The notes beneath the pieces were generated by a model. That model saw nothing but the letters and a program-made list of their open reading frames with translations, was not told where the DNA came from and did not search any database. Both the position numbers and the translations under genes were made by a program. Below are positions 1 through 11,800 of a stretch of 64,000 nucleotides of DNA, one piece after another (positions within the stretch are counted from its first letter, which is position 1; the number at the start of each line of letters is the position of its first letter). Origin of the DNA: Diphasiastrum complanatum (Eukaryota; Streptophyta; Lycopodiopsida; Lycopodiales; Lycopodiaceae); the NCBI GenBank assembly GCA_029204225.1, contig CM055100.1:57794345-57858344 (forward strand). The letters run 5' to 3'.

Positions 1-284
1 AAAGGAAAACTAAATACATTAATCTTTAAATAGAACCCTTAAATGTAGAATATAAGCCCACAAAATGTCAAAATTGAAAACATTAAAAGTCCTAAAAAAA
101 ATGCAAGCTCATCAAATTAAAAGCCCATAAGTTGCATCTATTCTAGTTTGATTTTCATGGGTTTAATGAGGGATTGTTTGAACACAGAACGAATAGAGAG
201 GTTATTTGGTATACACACCCAAGCAACAAACACACCCATTAAAAAGTTGTCATACAATCCACAAATAAGATTTGTGTATACTCC

Positions 285-286
<2 letters not shown>

Positions 287-346
<60 letters not shown>

Positions 347-442
347 TGGAGTAATAAACGAACACATGACAAAGTCATGTCACAAAGTCACTAATAAAAT
401 TTATATCTATTCCCCTAGCTACCCCCCCCCCCCCCCCCCCAC

Positions 443-510
<68 letters not shown>

Positions 511-624
511 CATTGGAGTAATAAACGAATACATGACAAAGTCACTAATAAAAATTTATATCTATTTTCCTAGCTACACCACCCTCCCCCCCCCCCCCCC
601 CCCCCCCACCACCACCACCACCAC
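287..624. repeat. Duplicated (GA)n / poly-C microsatellite module
   Basis: A (GA)n tract (287-343) is followed by about 75 bp of unique sequence and a 19-base C run (422-440). The same order then repeats: (GA)n at 447-507, the same unique spacer starting CATTGGAGTAATAAACGA, a C run at 586-607 and a short (ACC)n. The spacer copies are nearly identical, so the whole module was duplicated and not just the simple repeats. Open frames across this block are artefacts of the dinucleotide repeat. Confidence 0.9.
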
Positions 625-954
625 AGACACACACATGCACATACAAAAAACAACCAAATGAAGGTTTTTATTCACTGCATAGCTTTGTGATTTCACAAGC
701 TGGTGAATTCGTCCGTCACCCAAGGCTCAGTTATAAGTGTATGATGAGCATTTCCCATCATTCACTCTCTCTTCTATACCCAAAACAATTGGGTCACATA
801 GGAGCATGTAACTATATGTCCATGGTTTGACCATACTTAATGCCCATCAAGTGCGATCAAGCAATTTGGCATCTGATGATGGCTCTCAGGATATGAATAC
901 AAATGATGGCCTTCAGGATGAAACAAATGATGGCCCTTGGTAAGGCATCAAAGA

Positions 955-1612
955 CACATTGTACCCAGAAGCATCAACAATCCATATTTTGGTTCATATT
1001 GAAGCTCGACAAAAAATAGCAACACATCAAAGGCGTGTTGTACAAGGAGGCATCAACAATCCATACTATGGTTTATACCGAAGCTCGACATACGGTGACA
1101 ACACACCACAGATGTGTTGTACCCGGAAGCATCAACAATCCTTACTGTGGTTCATATTGAAGCTCGACAAAAAGTAGCAACATGTCGAAGATGTGTTGTA
1201 CAAGGAGGCATCAACAATCCATACTATGGTTTATACCGAAGCTCGACATAAAGCAACAACACGCCAAAGATGTAAGAAACATGTGTAATCTATAATGTGG
1301 TCTACATTGAAGCTCAACATAAATTAGCAACACATCAAAGATGCGTTGCTCCAAGAAGTTGTACCAAGAAGCATTAGCGATCCATATTGTTTTTCATATT
1401 GAAGCTCGACAAAAAGTAGCGACACATTGAAGACATGTTGTACAACGAAGCATCAACGATCCATATTGTGGTTTATACTTAAGCTCGACATAAAACAACC
1501 ACATGCCAAGGATGAAAGAAGCTTCTACAATCTATAATGTGGTATATATTGAAGATGGACATAAAGGATGCGTTGTACCAAGAGGCATCAACCATCTATG
1601 TTGTGGTTATTG
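955..1612. repeat. 79-bp minisatellite with dimeric higher-order pattern
   Basis: The core GCATCAACAATCC recurs at 971, 1050, 1129 and 1208, exactly 79 bp apart, and in decayed form near 1279, 1370, 1450, 1520 and 1583. Alternate units differ consistently: one type reads GTTCATATTGAAGCTCGACA and the other GTTTATACCGAAGCTCGACA. The array is therefore built of about 158-bp dimers. I see no coding function; the short open frame inside is a by-product of the repetition. Confidence 0.85.
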
Positions 1613-1659
1613 GGATGATTTAATTTAAGAGTACACACCACTCAAGAGTAAATGAAATT

Positions 1660-2035
1660 AGGTAAATCTTGAGCACCGAACAATCGTAGCTCAATTTTGT
1701 TGTTTTCTTCCACTTCCTTGTCTCATCAGATTCCTCATCTTAATCAATCGTATGACCATCCATATGATTATTCTGTGGATTAAGGTTTTTCATGCTTTAA
1801 ATCAAGTATTGGGATGAATTCCATTGTTCCTTCCTTCTCATGTTCCACCACATGCGGTGTGTGATCGTCATCAAAGATCACATCCCAACTAATGATTCTA
1901 TTCATTGTAAGATCATATAGTCTATAAACTTTCTATTCCTCACTGTATCCCAAGAAGATACACTTTCTTGAGTTTTCATCTAAATTTTGCCTATCATCCT
2001 TGGAAACATGTACATAGGTTGTACAACCAAACATA
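1660..2035 (-). mobile_element. Decayed Copia pol fragment (integrase C-terminal region)
   Basis: Read on the minus strand from 2035, the translation contains the Copia hallmark FGCTTYVHV, then a CIFLGYSEE segment and a VIFDDD-type stretch, interrupted by stops. In intact Copia polyproteins this module follows the integrase catalytic core and precedes reverse transcriptase. The upstream core and downstream RT are absent here. The piece is a dead remnant; its family cannot be named from this length. Confidence 0.7.
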
Positions 2036-2149
2036 TAGCTTGCTCTAGCTCTCCTCCAATTGTTGTTCACGTGGATCATACTCTAGTTGCTCTAGCTTGC
2101 TCTGACTCTCCTCCAATTGGTGTTCACATGGAGCCATACTCCACTTTAG
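2036..2149. repeat. 57-bp tandem duplication
   Basis: Two diverged copies, beginning TAGCTTGCTCT at 2036 and again at 2093, lie at the upstream edge of the Copia fragment. Each carries CTCCTCCAATTG followed by GTTCAC. Fifty-seven is a multiple of three, but the translation does not match Copia here, so a non-coding duplication is more likely. Confidence 0.7.
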
Positions 2150-2207
2150 TCCCTCTGCCAAGGATCAAATCCAAATAGTTAAGCAATTGGTATGGATGTA
2201 TGTTGTA

Positions 2208-2303
2208 CTATGAATGCTTGGGTGCCACAAGCTAGTTATCCCTGTGGTAACTTTTGTGCCACCTCTAGTTCAAATGGTTTGATTAGTCTTTCACCCCCAT
2301 ACC
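2208..2303 (-). pseudogene. Rearranged fragment of cytoplasmic LSU (25/26S) rRNA
   Basis: On the minus strand, 2303-2272 matches the conserved LSU rRNA stretch containing GAAAGACTAATCGAACCATC. It is followed without a gap by 2271-2208, which matches the peptidyl-transferase-region stretch containing AGTTACCACAGGGATAAC and then CTTGTGGCA and TTCATAG. In an intact LSU rRNA these two stretches are well over 1 kb apart, so the piece is a deletion junction. Several differences are C-to-T or G-to-A, as expected for old methylated DNA. It is far too short to be functional. Confidence 0.75.
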
Positions 2304-2309
2304 TGAGTC

Positions 2310-3398
2310 TATATTACTCAAATTTGATGCCTAACGTGTGATTTTGGTCATTTCTCAATTTTCAAAAAAAAGAGTAATAATATTTCTACTTGGATTCCCA
2401 ACATGTGATTTTAATCTTTATGGCTTCACATAATGGATCGAGTGATCAAACTTGATCAATCCCAAACTTGGTATATTAAGATTGCTTTTGTTTGACCCAA
2501 AAATGACAAGATAACAACCCATCCAACTAAGCTAACAACCTATCCAACTTGTAGGACTGGCTCGGTGGCCGCATTAATTAGCAATAATTTTTTTTACCTC
2601 TAACTTCCTCTCTCCCTCCTGCTTCGTGCTTTGTCTTCCTCTGTTTTTTCATCACGTGCTCTTGCTTCTTCATCCATGAATCCCGTGCTCATGGACGCTT
2701 GCAAAATCTTCGTCTAAGGGTGTGGGCGTGTGCATGCTGCTGGGAACGATCGCATGAGGCGTTCACCATCCACGTTGAGGCGTTCACCATTCACATTTGC
2801 GCAGAGGATGCTTTTTCAACTGGACTGATTGCTATTTTAGCTGGAGTGATTGTCAAAGTGCGCACCACGGCCACATTTGTGCGGAGACGTTACGTTTTTG
2901 GCTGGAGAGAATATTGTCAGAGTACTGCGCATCACAGTAAGTTCATTATTGAAATTTTATTGATGTTCGCTTTCTTACGAAGCCAGTCAATCGTCCATTA
3001 ATTTCTGAGTTGGAAGCTTTAATCCTGCAAGAGATTGCTAGTTGCTCTGGGCGATGTTTCCTTTCAGTCAATTCTGAAGTATTGAGACCCTTGGCATACA
3101 TTTTTTAAGCCATCACCTATCACTTCAATCCTGCTGTGCGGGTTTCCTTCAGATGCCCTTCTTTGCCTTGACACTAGCTATTGTCCATTTATGTCCAACT
3201 CGACTAGTTCACCACTTTCAATGGCTGCCTGATCCATTCCCTTTCGTCATTGATAAATTTTTTTGAAATTTTAAATCAATGGGAGTCAAATGACCATGTA
3301 CTTTTTATAGTCGCATTATTGTATGTTGATTAATACACATGTAGATTGGGTTAAGATTGCGTCTTCAGAAGGTGCATGATTCTCACATTTTTTTGTAG
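2310..3398. other. No recognisable gene
   Basis: The stretch has short open frames only; the one at 2699-3001 (+) has no motif I recognise. The tail just before 3399 reads TTTTTTTGTAG followed directly by ATG, which looks like a 3' splice site. An upstream exon of the next entry could therefore lie in this stretch. Confidence 0.4.
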
Positions 3399-4350
3399 AT
3401 GGATAGTGGAGCGCCCTCCTCCTATGTCAAGTGCACTTGCAATTACAAATGTGGACGCACGCCATCTGGTGAACAGATGGTTCCTCCAACCACATATTAC
3501 AACCATATTCGACAAGATGCACGGGGAAAAGTCCACTATACTGTCAGATACACATCTAACAACGTTGCCAACATGCCTGCGGCAGTCGGATGTGGAGATC
3601 AAGACCTAGAGTCTCAAAGAGTTTGGTGCACATGTGCACCTTATTGTAGTGGTGGACGTTTGATATCCAAGAGTACTTTCTATAGGCATCAAAGATTTCA
3701 AAGCAAGTGCCATGACGTAGCTAGACACCTAGGACTTTCTACTTGTCCTATCGAGGATGTAAACCCTCTTGCACATGAAGAGGCCAACACTATAGTGCAA
3801 AACGAGTGTGATGTTATCGGTAGTAATGGTACACATGTGGAGGAGTCGAGATGTCTCTCGTTGGAAGATCAAATAATAAAGAGAGATCAAATAATAAAGA
3901 GATGCATCGAGATGCAGTCTCTATGGGATACCTATCAAACTCCCGTGTCATTCCAGAACTTGAAATGGTATCGCATATGTACAGGATCCAAGGAAAATCC
4001 TCATACTCCAGAGGTGTTCACACCAAGTGCAGAGGACAACTACAAAACATGTTTGGTATACTACATCTATGAAACAATTCCTAGAAGCAAAAAAAAATTA
4101 AAACGAGATTGTGCTATATGCTGTGAGCGGTGCAATGTATGCAGAGTGCCTAGGAAAAATATAGTTCCATTTGATTATGCTCCCATTGGTCCTCAACTTC
4201 AAATGTTGTGTAAAAGTAATACAATTTGCCATGAACTCTTGTGGATGTGGCACAACAAAGAACACTAGTTGGGCAAAGAACTGGATGAGCGTCCTGATGA
4301 TACCACATAAGACTTTCTGACCAATGATGCAATAGGCATAGAAATTAAAT
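3399..4350 (+). pseudogene. Tnp2-like transposase, N-terminal fragment (broken)
   Basis: An open frame of 289 residues starts with ATG at 3399. The N-terminus has paired Cys motifs: CTCNYKCGR near residue 13 and CTCAPYCSGGR near 78, each followed by a Y-x-H segment (YYNH, FYRH). A second Cys cluster, CAICCERCNVC, lies near residue 240. It is followed by FDYAPIGPQLQ and then LLWMW, an order I associate with CACTA/Tnp2-type transposases before the catalytic domain. The frame stops at 4266 (TAG) and 4308 (TAA), where a Trp would fit, so both look like decayed codons. No catalytic domain follows. Family assignment is by motif order only; a Cys-rich host protein is the alternative. Confidence 0.5.
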
Positions 4351-7300
4351 GACTATAAAAACAAGATGGGGTCGGGACATTATAACGAGAATGGGGATAA
4401 GAGTTGAAAGTATTACTAAATGTGGGGAATAGGAAAAACTACTCATGTATGAAATCCGTGCATATGTAGGCTTTACAAATCATAGAAGGGCAAAGGAAAT
4501 CACATGATAATGATGTAAGAGCGGTTAGTCTAATAAAAGGAACCTGTAATGAGTTTGTTTAGGAGCAAGTAGTACCAAGTAATAGGACACACTACTCCTG
4601 TTAGTGAGTAGAATGTTATGCTCAAGGGAGTTTTAGTCCTATTGAAACCAAGAGCAAAGCTTTCTTCTAATTCAAAAAATGAACCACATCACCTTAATAG
4701 AAGAGTCTCAATTTAAAGGCCAAGATGACAATTTACGTGCGTCAAGCACCAAGTTAAAGAAGGTTATGACCATGGATGTAAGAGCTAACAAACTTTCCTT
4801 GAGAAGTAGCAAAGTGCACATTTTTGCATGATGCAACCTGGGTTGTGCTATTTTTGATATTTTAGAAAAAGAAATATCAACAACTTATTAGTGGATGATG
4901 AATGCATTTGTTAGTCCTATCATAAAAAGTTTGTGATTATATGTCTCAAGGGGGGTATGCTTAGTAATCTTGGTGTGAGTTGTGTAGGATGTGGAATACC
5001 TCAAACATTTCATCTTTAAGGATCAAGTGTGTAGATGGATTCACAAAGGTAGTTATTTCCATTGAAATACGCTTTGTACTCTTTAAGATGTGAAGCCATT
5101 TTTTGGGATGGCTAGATGATATTGTTGGTTCATCAAGGCAAGTTTACATTTTGCAGCATGGTTGAATGCCACAAAAGAAGAGTCTAAGAAGATTCTACTC
5201 AAGGATATATGGGGTTGTTGTCGTGAGCAAGATGCCTTCGATTGGGGTCAAGCATGAAATGGCAACTACTTTGCATGTATTGCAAATAGTGGATTGAAAT
5301 GCACCATAGATTTTGGAAACGAATGCAAGTACCATATTTGTAGGATCGTGTTGAGATACCAACTTGGACACACACTCAATATGCAAACTTGATCAAGATC
5401 AATGGTAATGTGACAATCTTGACTAATTTCAAGGGTCTATGTTTCTCCTACACTTTAGACCAATAAGGGACAATGGTTTATGCCTCCCTTGACATTTTTA
5501 CATGTGCTAAAAGTGTGGGAATCTTTAAATGAGCAATTATAACTCATCTAAAGTTGCAATTTACTAGTTTTCATAGTGGATTCAAATGCTTCACTAAGAC
5601 ATTTGCTTCAGTTGTCTACTCGATTGAACTCATGGAGACATAAGAAGAATGATGGGCAATCCAATTGTCCATAAAAGGAAATCTACAAAAAAGCACCCCA
5701 ACCAACCAAAAAACTCAATAACATCAATGTTGATTAACAATTTTAAAATTTTCTATTAGTCACACTTGAGGCTCCCCTAACTTCCTTGTTACATATTGAG
5801 ACTTGCCTTCTTGACAATAAGCTCCAATTACTATGTTTTGATTCTAGTATAGAGAGCAAAAGTTTAACTCACAAATTCATTTTTTCCTACTGGCATAGAA
5901 TCTAGACTTGCATGTAAGCTTTCAATGCAATACAAATAGGCCAAACAACTTAAAATGTGATACCATAACATAAAAGGCTAATCTTTGCAAATAAAGTCCA
6001 ACTTAAATGATGTGCCCACTGAACATTGCACCACTAATTATGTCTTTTGCAACATCATACAAAAATTGCTCCAAATCTTCAAATATTCGAAAATGTCACA
6101 TCCTAAGATTCATTTAAACACATGAACATCCAAGCTCCTAACAAAAATTAGATTTAATCATTTCAAACATGGAAAAAACCAAGAGAAATTGAATGGAACC
6201 AAGAGAAAGCATCAAAATACCATTCCCTTTATATGATCATTGAACCAATCAAGATATATAAGACTTGAAGCTAGCATATGCATACTAGTGTAACTGTCAA
6301 CAAAAGAGTCGTAAGCTATTAGGTGACATGAAAGATAGGAAAATAGAAGAGAAGCAGCCAAAATAGCACAAGCTTAAATGAGGACCCTCAATGTTTGCAA
6401 CTTTAATGGGAGATACATACCCACAACCTAAGATTGAAGTCAAAGATGACAAGATGCAAGACAAACACAAGAGGACCAAAAAGCCCCCAACATTGAGGCC
6501 TTGCATGGGCATCTAACATGAATGCATTCCTTTTACTATCACCTTATATAGTGACTATAGTTCTACATTTCATTTCTTCAGTACGCAATCCAATTTGGAC
6601 TTCATTTGGGTTGAACCTTTTTGCATGACAATCACTTTCCATTTCTAACGTGAACAAGAATAGTACCTTTCCCTCATTCTACCAATGTTTCGTGGACCTC
6701 TTTGAAAAGCCTTTTGGAACACATTTGAAACAAGAAAAATTGGGCTTTGTCAAGAAGAAACGGCGAAACATTTAGGTTCCTTTTTCGGTTTGTTTTTATT
6801 CCTAGCCTCTCTTTTTTTTTTACCAAGTGTTGTTCAAGTGTCTTGCCAATGGTTATAGCTCTATACAATGCCAATATAAACAATCGGTAATCGACAGACT
6901 TGGATGATTGACGACTTAATAAGACACTAAGATACATGCACAAGGTATTCATAATTCTATTGTTCCAATACTAAGATCTAGCCAAAGTTTTATATGCCAA
7001 ACTTTCACTGACAAATCAAACACACACACACACACATTAGGATCCATTTTGAATTTATGATATTTAAGAACCCTAAGCCAATTTCCGATCCAAGCAAAAG
7101 CACAAAAGAATTAACTTGCCATTTTCATATTGCTTTATTTCCCCTACTTGAATCAGGCTTGTTTCCAGATAGTCCACTTCGACTAACTTCAGAATGCACA
7201 GGACAAGGCCTTATAAGCCTCACACATCTTTTGCATGTCCTAACAAGACAAGGCCCCATGAGGCTTATAGGACAAGGCCTTACGTGCAAAAGTTTAAAGT

Positions 7301-7589
7301 GTAAGGCGACTTGTAAGCACTCGAACAAATCTTCAAGAAATTTTTAGCCCTTTGTAATGATTGATGCAATGCCTTGAAAAATCTACATGACAAAAGTAGG
7401 CAAAACCATTCAAAATACTTGACTATCAAAATGAAAAAAATCATATAGTTTTTATCTAACTCAGACATTGCTTGTTAGCAACAGTCCTGGATTGGCAAAA
7501 AGATAGTTAAACACAAAAGTCTTAGGCAAACAATATATGTCATCAAAAGAGAAAAAACATGGTGGAAATTCAAACATGCTCCAAAAAAG
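4351..7589. other. Intergenic DNA without a supported gene
   Basis: No open frame here shows a domain I recognise. Local features are a (CA)n of about 15 bp near 7021 and an imperfect palindrome near 7205-7275. In the palindrome TATAAGCCTCA faces TGAGGCTTATA, and the flanking ACAAGGCC appears three times. Confidence 0.4.
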
Positions 7590-8335
7590 TGTATTCTTGC
7601 TCTTGAATTGAGCACCTAAATCTGTCTTCAGCACTTTGTAGATAGAGATTATCTTCCAGTCTTTCAAGTCAAAGCTTGAATTTGCCAAATGTTGCAAGCA
7701 TGGCCTGTTTTGTGATTGTCAGCTTATTTCACCTTTTGTTGAACTTTGTGGCACTGGCATTAGCACTTTGCAATTTCTCTTTGGACCATTCTAGAGCTGT
7801 TTCCACTCTTAGCATTTGTTCCCTCAGGTTCTTAGCTTCTTTGGGTGTTGTAACTAACTTTTTTCCAGAACCAGGTAGTTCTGTTTTGAGTAGTCTTTCA
7901 TGATCTGTGAAGCATTCTGGAACCTGTATAGGTGTTTATGGCACAAGCTTTTATAGGGAAGCAGATTTATTTGTCCACATGAAAAATAAAAAGAAGCAGA
8001 GGCACCTCATCTCATTCAGCTGAGAATCGTGGCTATCTTGGGCTTCTTGTCTATCTATCTGCTCAGAGCTTAATTCATTCCTGAAATTCTCGGTGCTTGA
8101 TTTGAGTTCACATGTGTATTTCAGCACATCCTTAACCTCTTGTCGTATTCCTATTTTCTAAACTTCTGCTTTGGCCAGCCTCCTTCGTAACTTGGTGATG
8201 TAATCTGGATTTCTCTTTTCCTTGGCTAGTTGGATTCGAGCCTGAAGATCTTTTCCCTGTTGCACATCTCAAGGTTGTTGCAGAGAAGGGATTTGGATGC
8301 TAGTGCCTTGGCTTGCTAAATTCAATGCTGCGTCC
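7590..8335 (-). pseudogene. Decayed coiled-coil coding sequence, unidentified
   Basis: The minus strand has an open-looking frame in two blocks. Block A (8335-8006) reads through QGKDLQARIQLAKEKRNP, a basic KLRRRLAKAE stretch and an acidic SSEQIDRQEAQDSHDSQL stretch. Block B (7923-7729) contains KEAKNLREQMLRVETALEW and ends NASATKFNKR before a stop. Decayed in-frame sequence continues to about 7590. A possible intron (GT at 8005, AG at 7924) separates the blocks, although the frame does not join cleanly there. Heptad-like Leu spacing suggests a coiled coil. At least three internal stops are present. I do not recognise the family; a retroelement gag or a host coiled-coil pseudogene are both possible. 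Confidence 0.4.
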
Positions 8336-8345
8336 TAGTTAGTAT

Positions 8346-8866
8346 GTATGGGCCATGGCCAATACATTTGACTGCAAAGCCTTCTGAAAATACAAAAAAG
8401 ATTTTTAGAAGCATACTAAAAGCTAGTTGTATGGCTAATGGTGAATTGACGCCGATGCCTCAACAAGGTCACCACTTTAAGGTTTGCATGAAAGAGCACG
8501 AGTTGTTGAAGACATGATTTAAACGACAAATTGCAATAGCATACCCAAGTGTCAAATAACTGATAATCAACAAACTATCACCACAAGATGCAGGTTTTAT
8601 TCAAAGCTGCATCCCTCTAAAAGCCAAAGCCACTCTACGAAGTTTTTTTAGCAAGGTAAAGCTTACCAAAACTTTTTTGCATCTGAAGCCTAAAAACTAT
8701 GATCAGAATTTGACCAATGCAAAATGTCTCAAGGCTGATTCAAACTGTTCAATACCATTTTGCCTGTTTCTACTTGCAAGAAATCGTACCACCAAAAACG
8801 CAATACAAGAGCAAATAATATATAAATATTTTGCTCAAATGATGCTCATTCTTCCAGAACTTGCAT
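8346..8866. other. 3' flank of tryptophan synthase gene
   Basis: No coding motif is visible. This AT-rich stretch lies downstream of the tryptophan synthase stop codon on the minus strand and should hold its 3' UTR and polyadenylation region. No canonical AATAAA stands out at a typical distance. Confidence 0.35.
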
Positions 8867-11800
8867 TCAAACTTTGTAGTTCAAGTACTTGATGACACTT
8901 TGAACATCCTTGTCACCACGACCACTGCAATTAAGCACCACCTTGCTCCCATCGGGCAAAGTCGGACAAAGCTTCTCCAGGTATGCCAAGGCATGAGATG
9001 TTTCCAAGGCTGGGATGATCCCCTCAAGCTTTGACAACCTTTGAAATGCTGCAGGCACGTAGCAATATATAAAGCACAACTCACTGACCCATCTGAACAT
9101 TGCAATGTACAGTCTACAGAAACTTTCAAAACAAGATTCCACTGGCATCATACATGTGGAAAAATATTGTTTGAGTACAGAAATTTTTAGTATCGAGGAT
9201 CAAGGTTACCGGCTGATTCAACCGGTTCAAACCGATTTGAACAGGCCAGGCTGGTTCAAATCGAAAATGGTTCAAACCCTGAAAAAAAAAATTCAAAACA
9301 TTTTTTGGGGTTTTCTTTTTTTCCTGGTTCGAACCGGATTTTGGTTCAAACTGGCTCAGAACGGTTCGAACAATTCGAACCGCAGTTCGACATTCGAACT
9401 GCGATTTGTGCAACTTTGTCGAGGATTAGAAACATGAGTGAGAAGTTTTATAAATATCAACCCCTCCTACATAATTGCTGAATCCTTCATCATTCAAGCA
9501 AATAAATTCTGACACGGGGGTAGTACATGTCACTCAGATTATTTTATAGTGAAGGATAGCGTCGGTCCATGAACAGCTAAGAAACTAAAACCATTTCAGA
9601 AAATAAATCAGGAATGATGGTAATATTCAAAATTCCAATGGAGCAATTGTACCAGAAAGGGCTTCATCATCTGTGACACTATGGTATTCGGCACGTCCCA
9701 CGTCTTTTAGAAAGCTATGCTCTGGGCCAACCCCTGGATAATCTAGCCTGAATACATTGCAAAAAAAGCCAACACATGTCAGCATTCAGATTCACGGTTG
9801 CAGAGTAAAACTGGTTTTGCAGTCACCAAAAAGTGATATTAATTTCTTTATTCATCTGAAAAACATCTAACAAAGCTTGATAGTTCATCATCACTAAAAA
9901 ATCATGTCAACCAAAAACCTAAAATGCAGACATTTCCACATCAGGAGTGCTTCCATGCAAAAATATCAATCATACCCAGCACTAATAGAATGAGGCTCAA
10001 TAATTTGGCCATCATCATCCTGCAGCAAGTAGCTCATGGCTCCATGCAAAACACCAACTTCTCCTTTGGTCAAGGTTGCAGCATGTTTGCCGCTATCCAA
10101 ACCAAAACCAGCTGCCTCCACCCCAATGAGTCTGACGTTTTCATCATAGATAAACTCATGAAACAACCCCATGGCATTTGAGCCACCTCCTACACAAGCA
10201 ACCAGCACATCAGGCAGTCCTCCCCATTTTGCAAGTGCTTGTTGCCTTGTTTCCTTTCCAATTATGGCATGAAAATCTCTGACCAGCATCGGATAGGGAT
10301 GAGGTCCTGCCACAGAACCAAGTATGTAGTGGGTTGTCTCTACATTCGTGACCCAGTCTCTGATTGCCTCTGAAGTTGCATCCTTTAGGGTAGCTGTTCC
10401 AGAATGCACAGGTCTAACCTGCAATAATTGGAAAGAGTATTATCAGGCTTCAAGCAGGTGCCTTTCTTAAATGCCGGTAATTGTGTTCTGCTCTGTACGA
10501 TATTTATGCCGAAAGTGCTCATTTTTATATTTTCAATTTTCTACAAATAAAAAACAGCATTTCATGCAAAATGTGAGATTTTCCTGCTATGCCTTATGGA
10601 AGACTGGAATTGTTGCCAGCAGATAAATGCATGCAATGGAGCTCATCAAGCCAACAAAGACTTCAAACATACATCCATTTCTTGTCTTCTGAGGCCGTAA
10701 TTTTTCGTTTCCAATAGTATAACTGAGCTTCATTACATGAATGATGAACGTTCTTCCAAGTAGATACTACATTATAAGATATACCTCAGCTCCAAGTAGA
10801 CGCATTCGAAAGACATTCAGGGACTGTCTTTCCATATCTTGAGCTCCCATGTACACGACACATTCCAATCCAAATCTAGCACAAACAGTAGCTGTAGCCA
10901 CACCGTGCTGCCCTGCGCCTGTTTCAGCAATAATGCGTTTCTTGCCAATGTACTTGGCAAGTAGGGCTTGTCCTATAGCGTTGTTTATCTTGTGAGCACC
11001 TGTATGGTTTAGGTCTTCCCTTTTCAGATATATGTGAGGTCCTCCACCATTAGGTGACTTGTAGTGCTGTGTTAGCCTTTCTGCAAAGTACAACGGAGAC
11101 TCTCTGCCTACATAATCCTTCAAAATTGCAGCCAGCTCTGTCTACGGAGACATGTGCACAGGTGCTACAGTCAATATATCTCAATAGCATTTCAAAAAAG
11201 AGTAACTACAATAAATACTGCTTAAAAGGATGATAATGAAAAGAGAAGTTATGAATGCAGCATGAGAATGGTAGAAAGTGAATAGTGAAATCAATCAAGA
11301 AGTAGTTTGCATTTAATATTCATTTGCAAATAGCATCTGGATAGCAGTACGTGTGTTGTACAGTACTGTACTTGTGCAGGAGGAACACAATTTGTACACA
11401 GGGTGTGGTATGGATCTTTGTATACGTGTGGGAAAAAGGTATATGAGGTGTCAGTAGAGGTGCCTGTATATATACCTTAAGAACGTTCAAGGTCAATATA
11501 TTACATAGCAATGCTGTCACAATACCCCCACCCATGCTATACTCTTGTACACTTGTACGAGTATTTGAAATATGCCAAAGTTTGCCGGTCAACAAAAAAT
11601 AACATTCAATATACACTATATGCAACACACCAGGAAATGGTTAAAAACAGGCAACATATAGCATCGAGTGTCATTTCCTTTATATATCAGTTTCAGAACG
11701 TGCATGATAAGTAATATAGCTTCAACAATAGAGCTGTGGAAGAATGTAGTGTGAGTGAAGGTACCCAGCAGGTCAAGGGTTCAAATCCCCTTCAGGTCAC

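Noticed and set aside
138-365. Minus-strand open frame with (SL)n repeat
   Set aside because: It is only the translation of the GA microsatellite.
2699-3001. 100-residue plus-strand open frame
   Set aside because: No motif, and composition not distinct from surrounding DNA.
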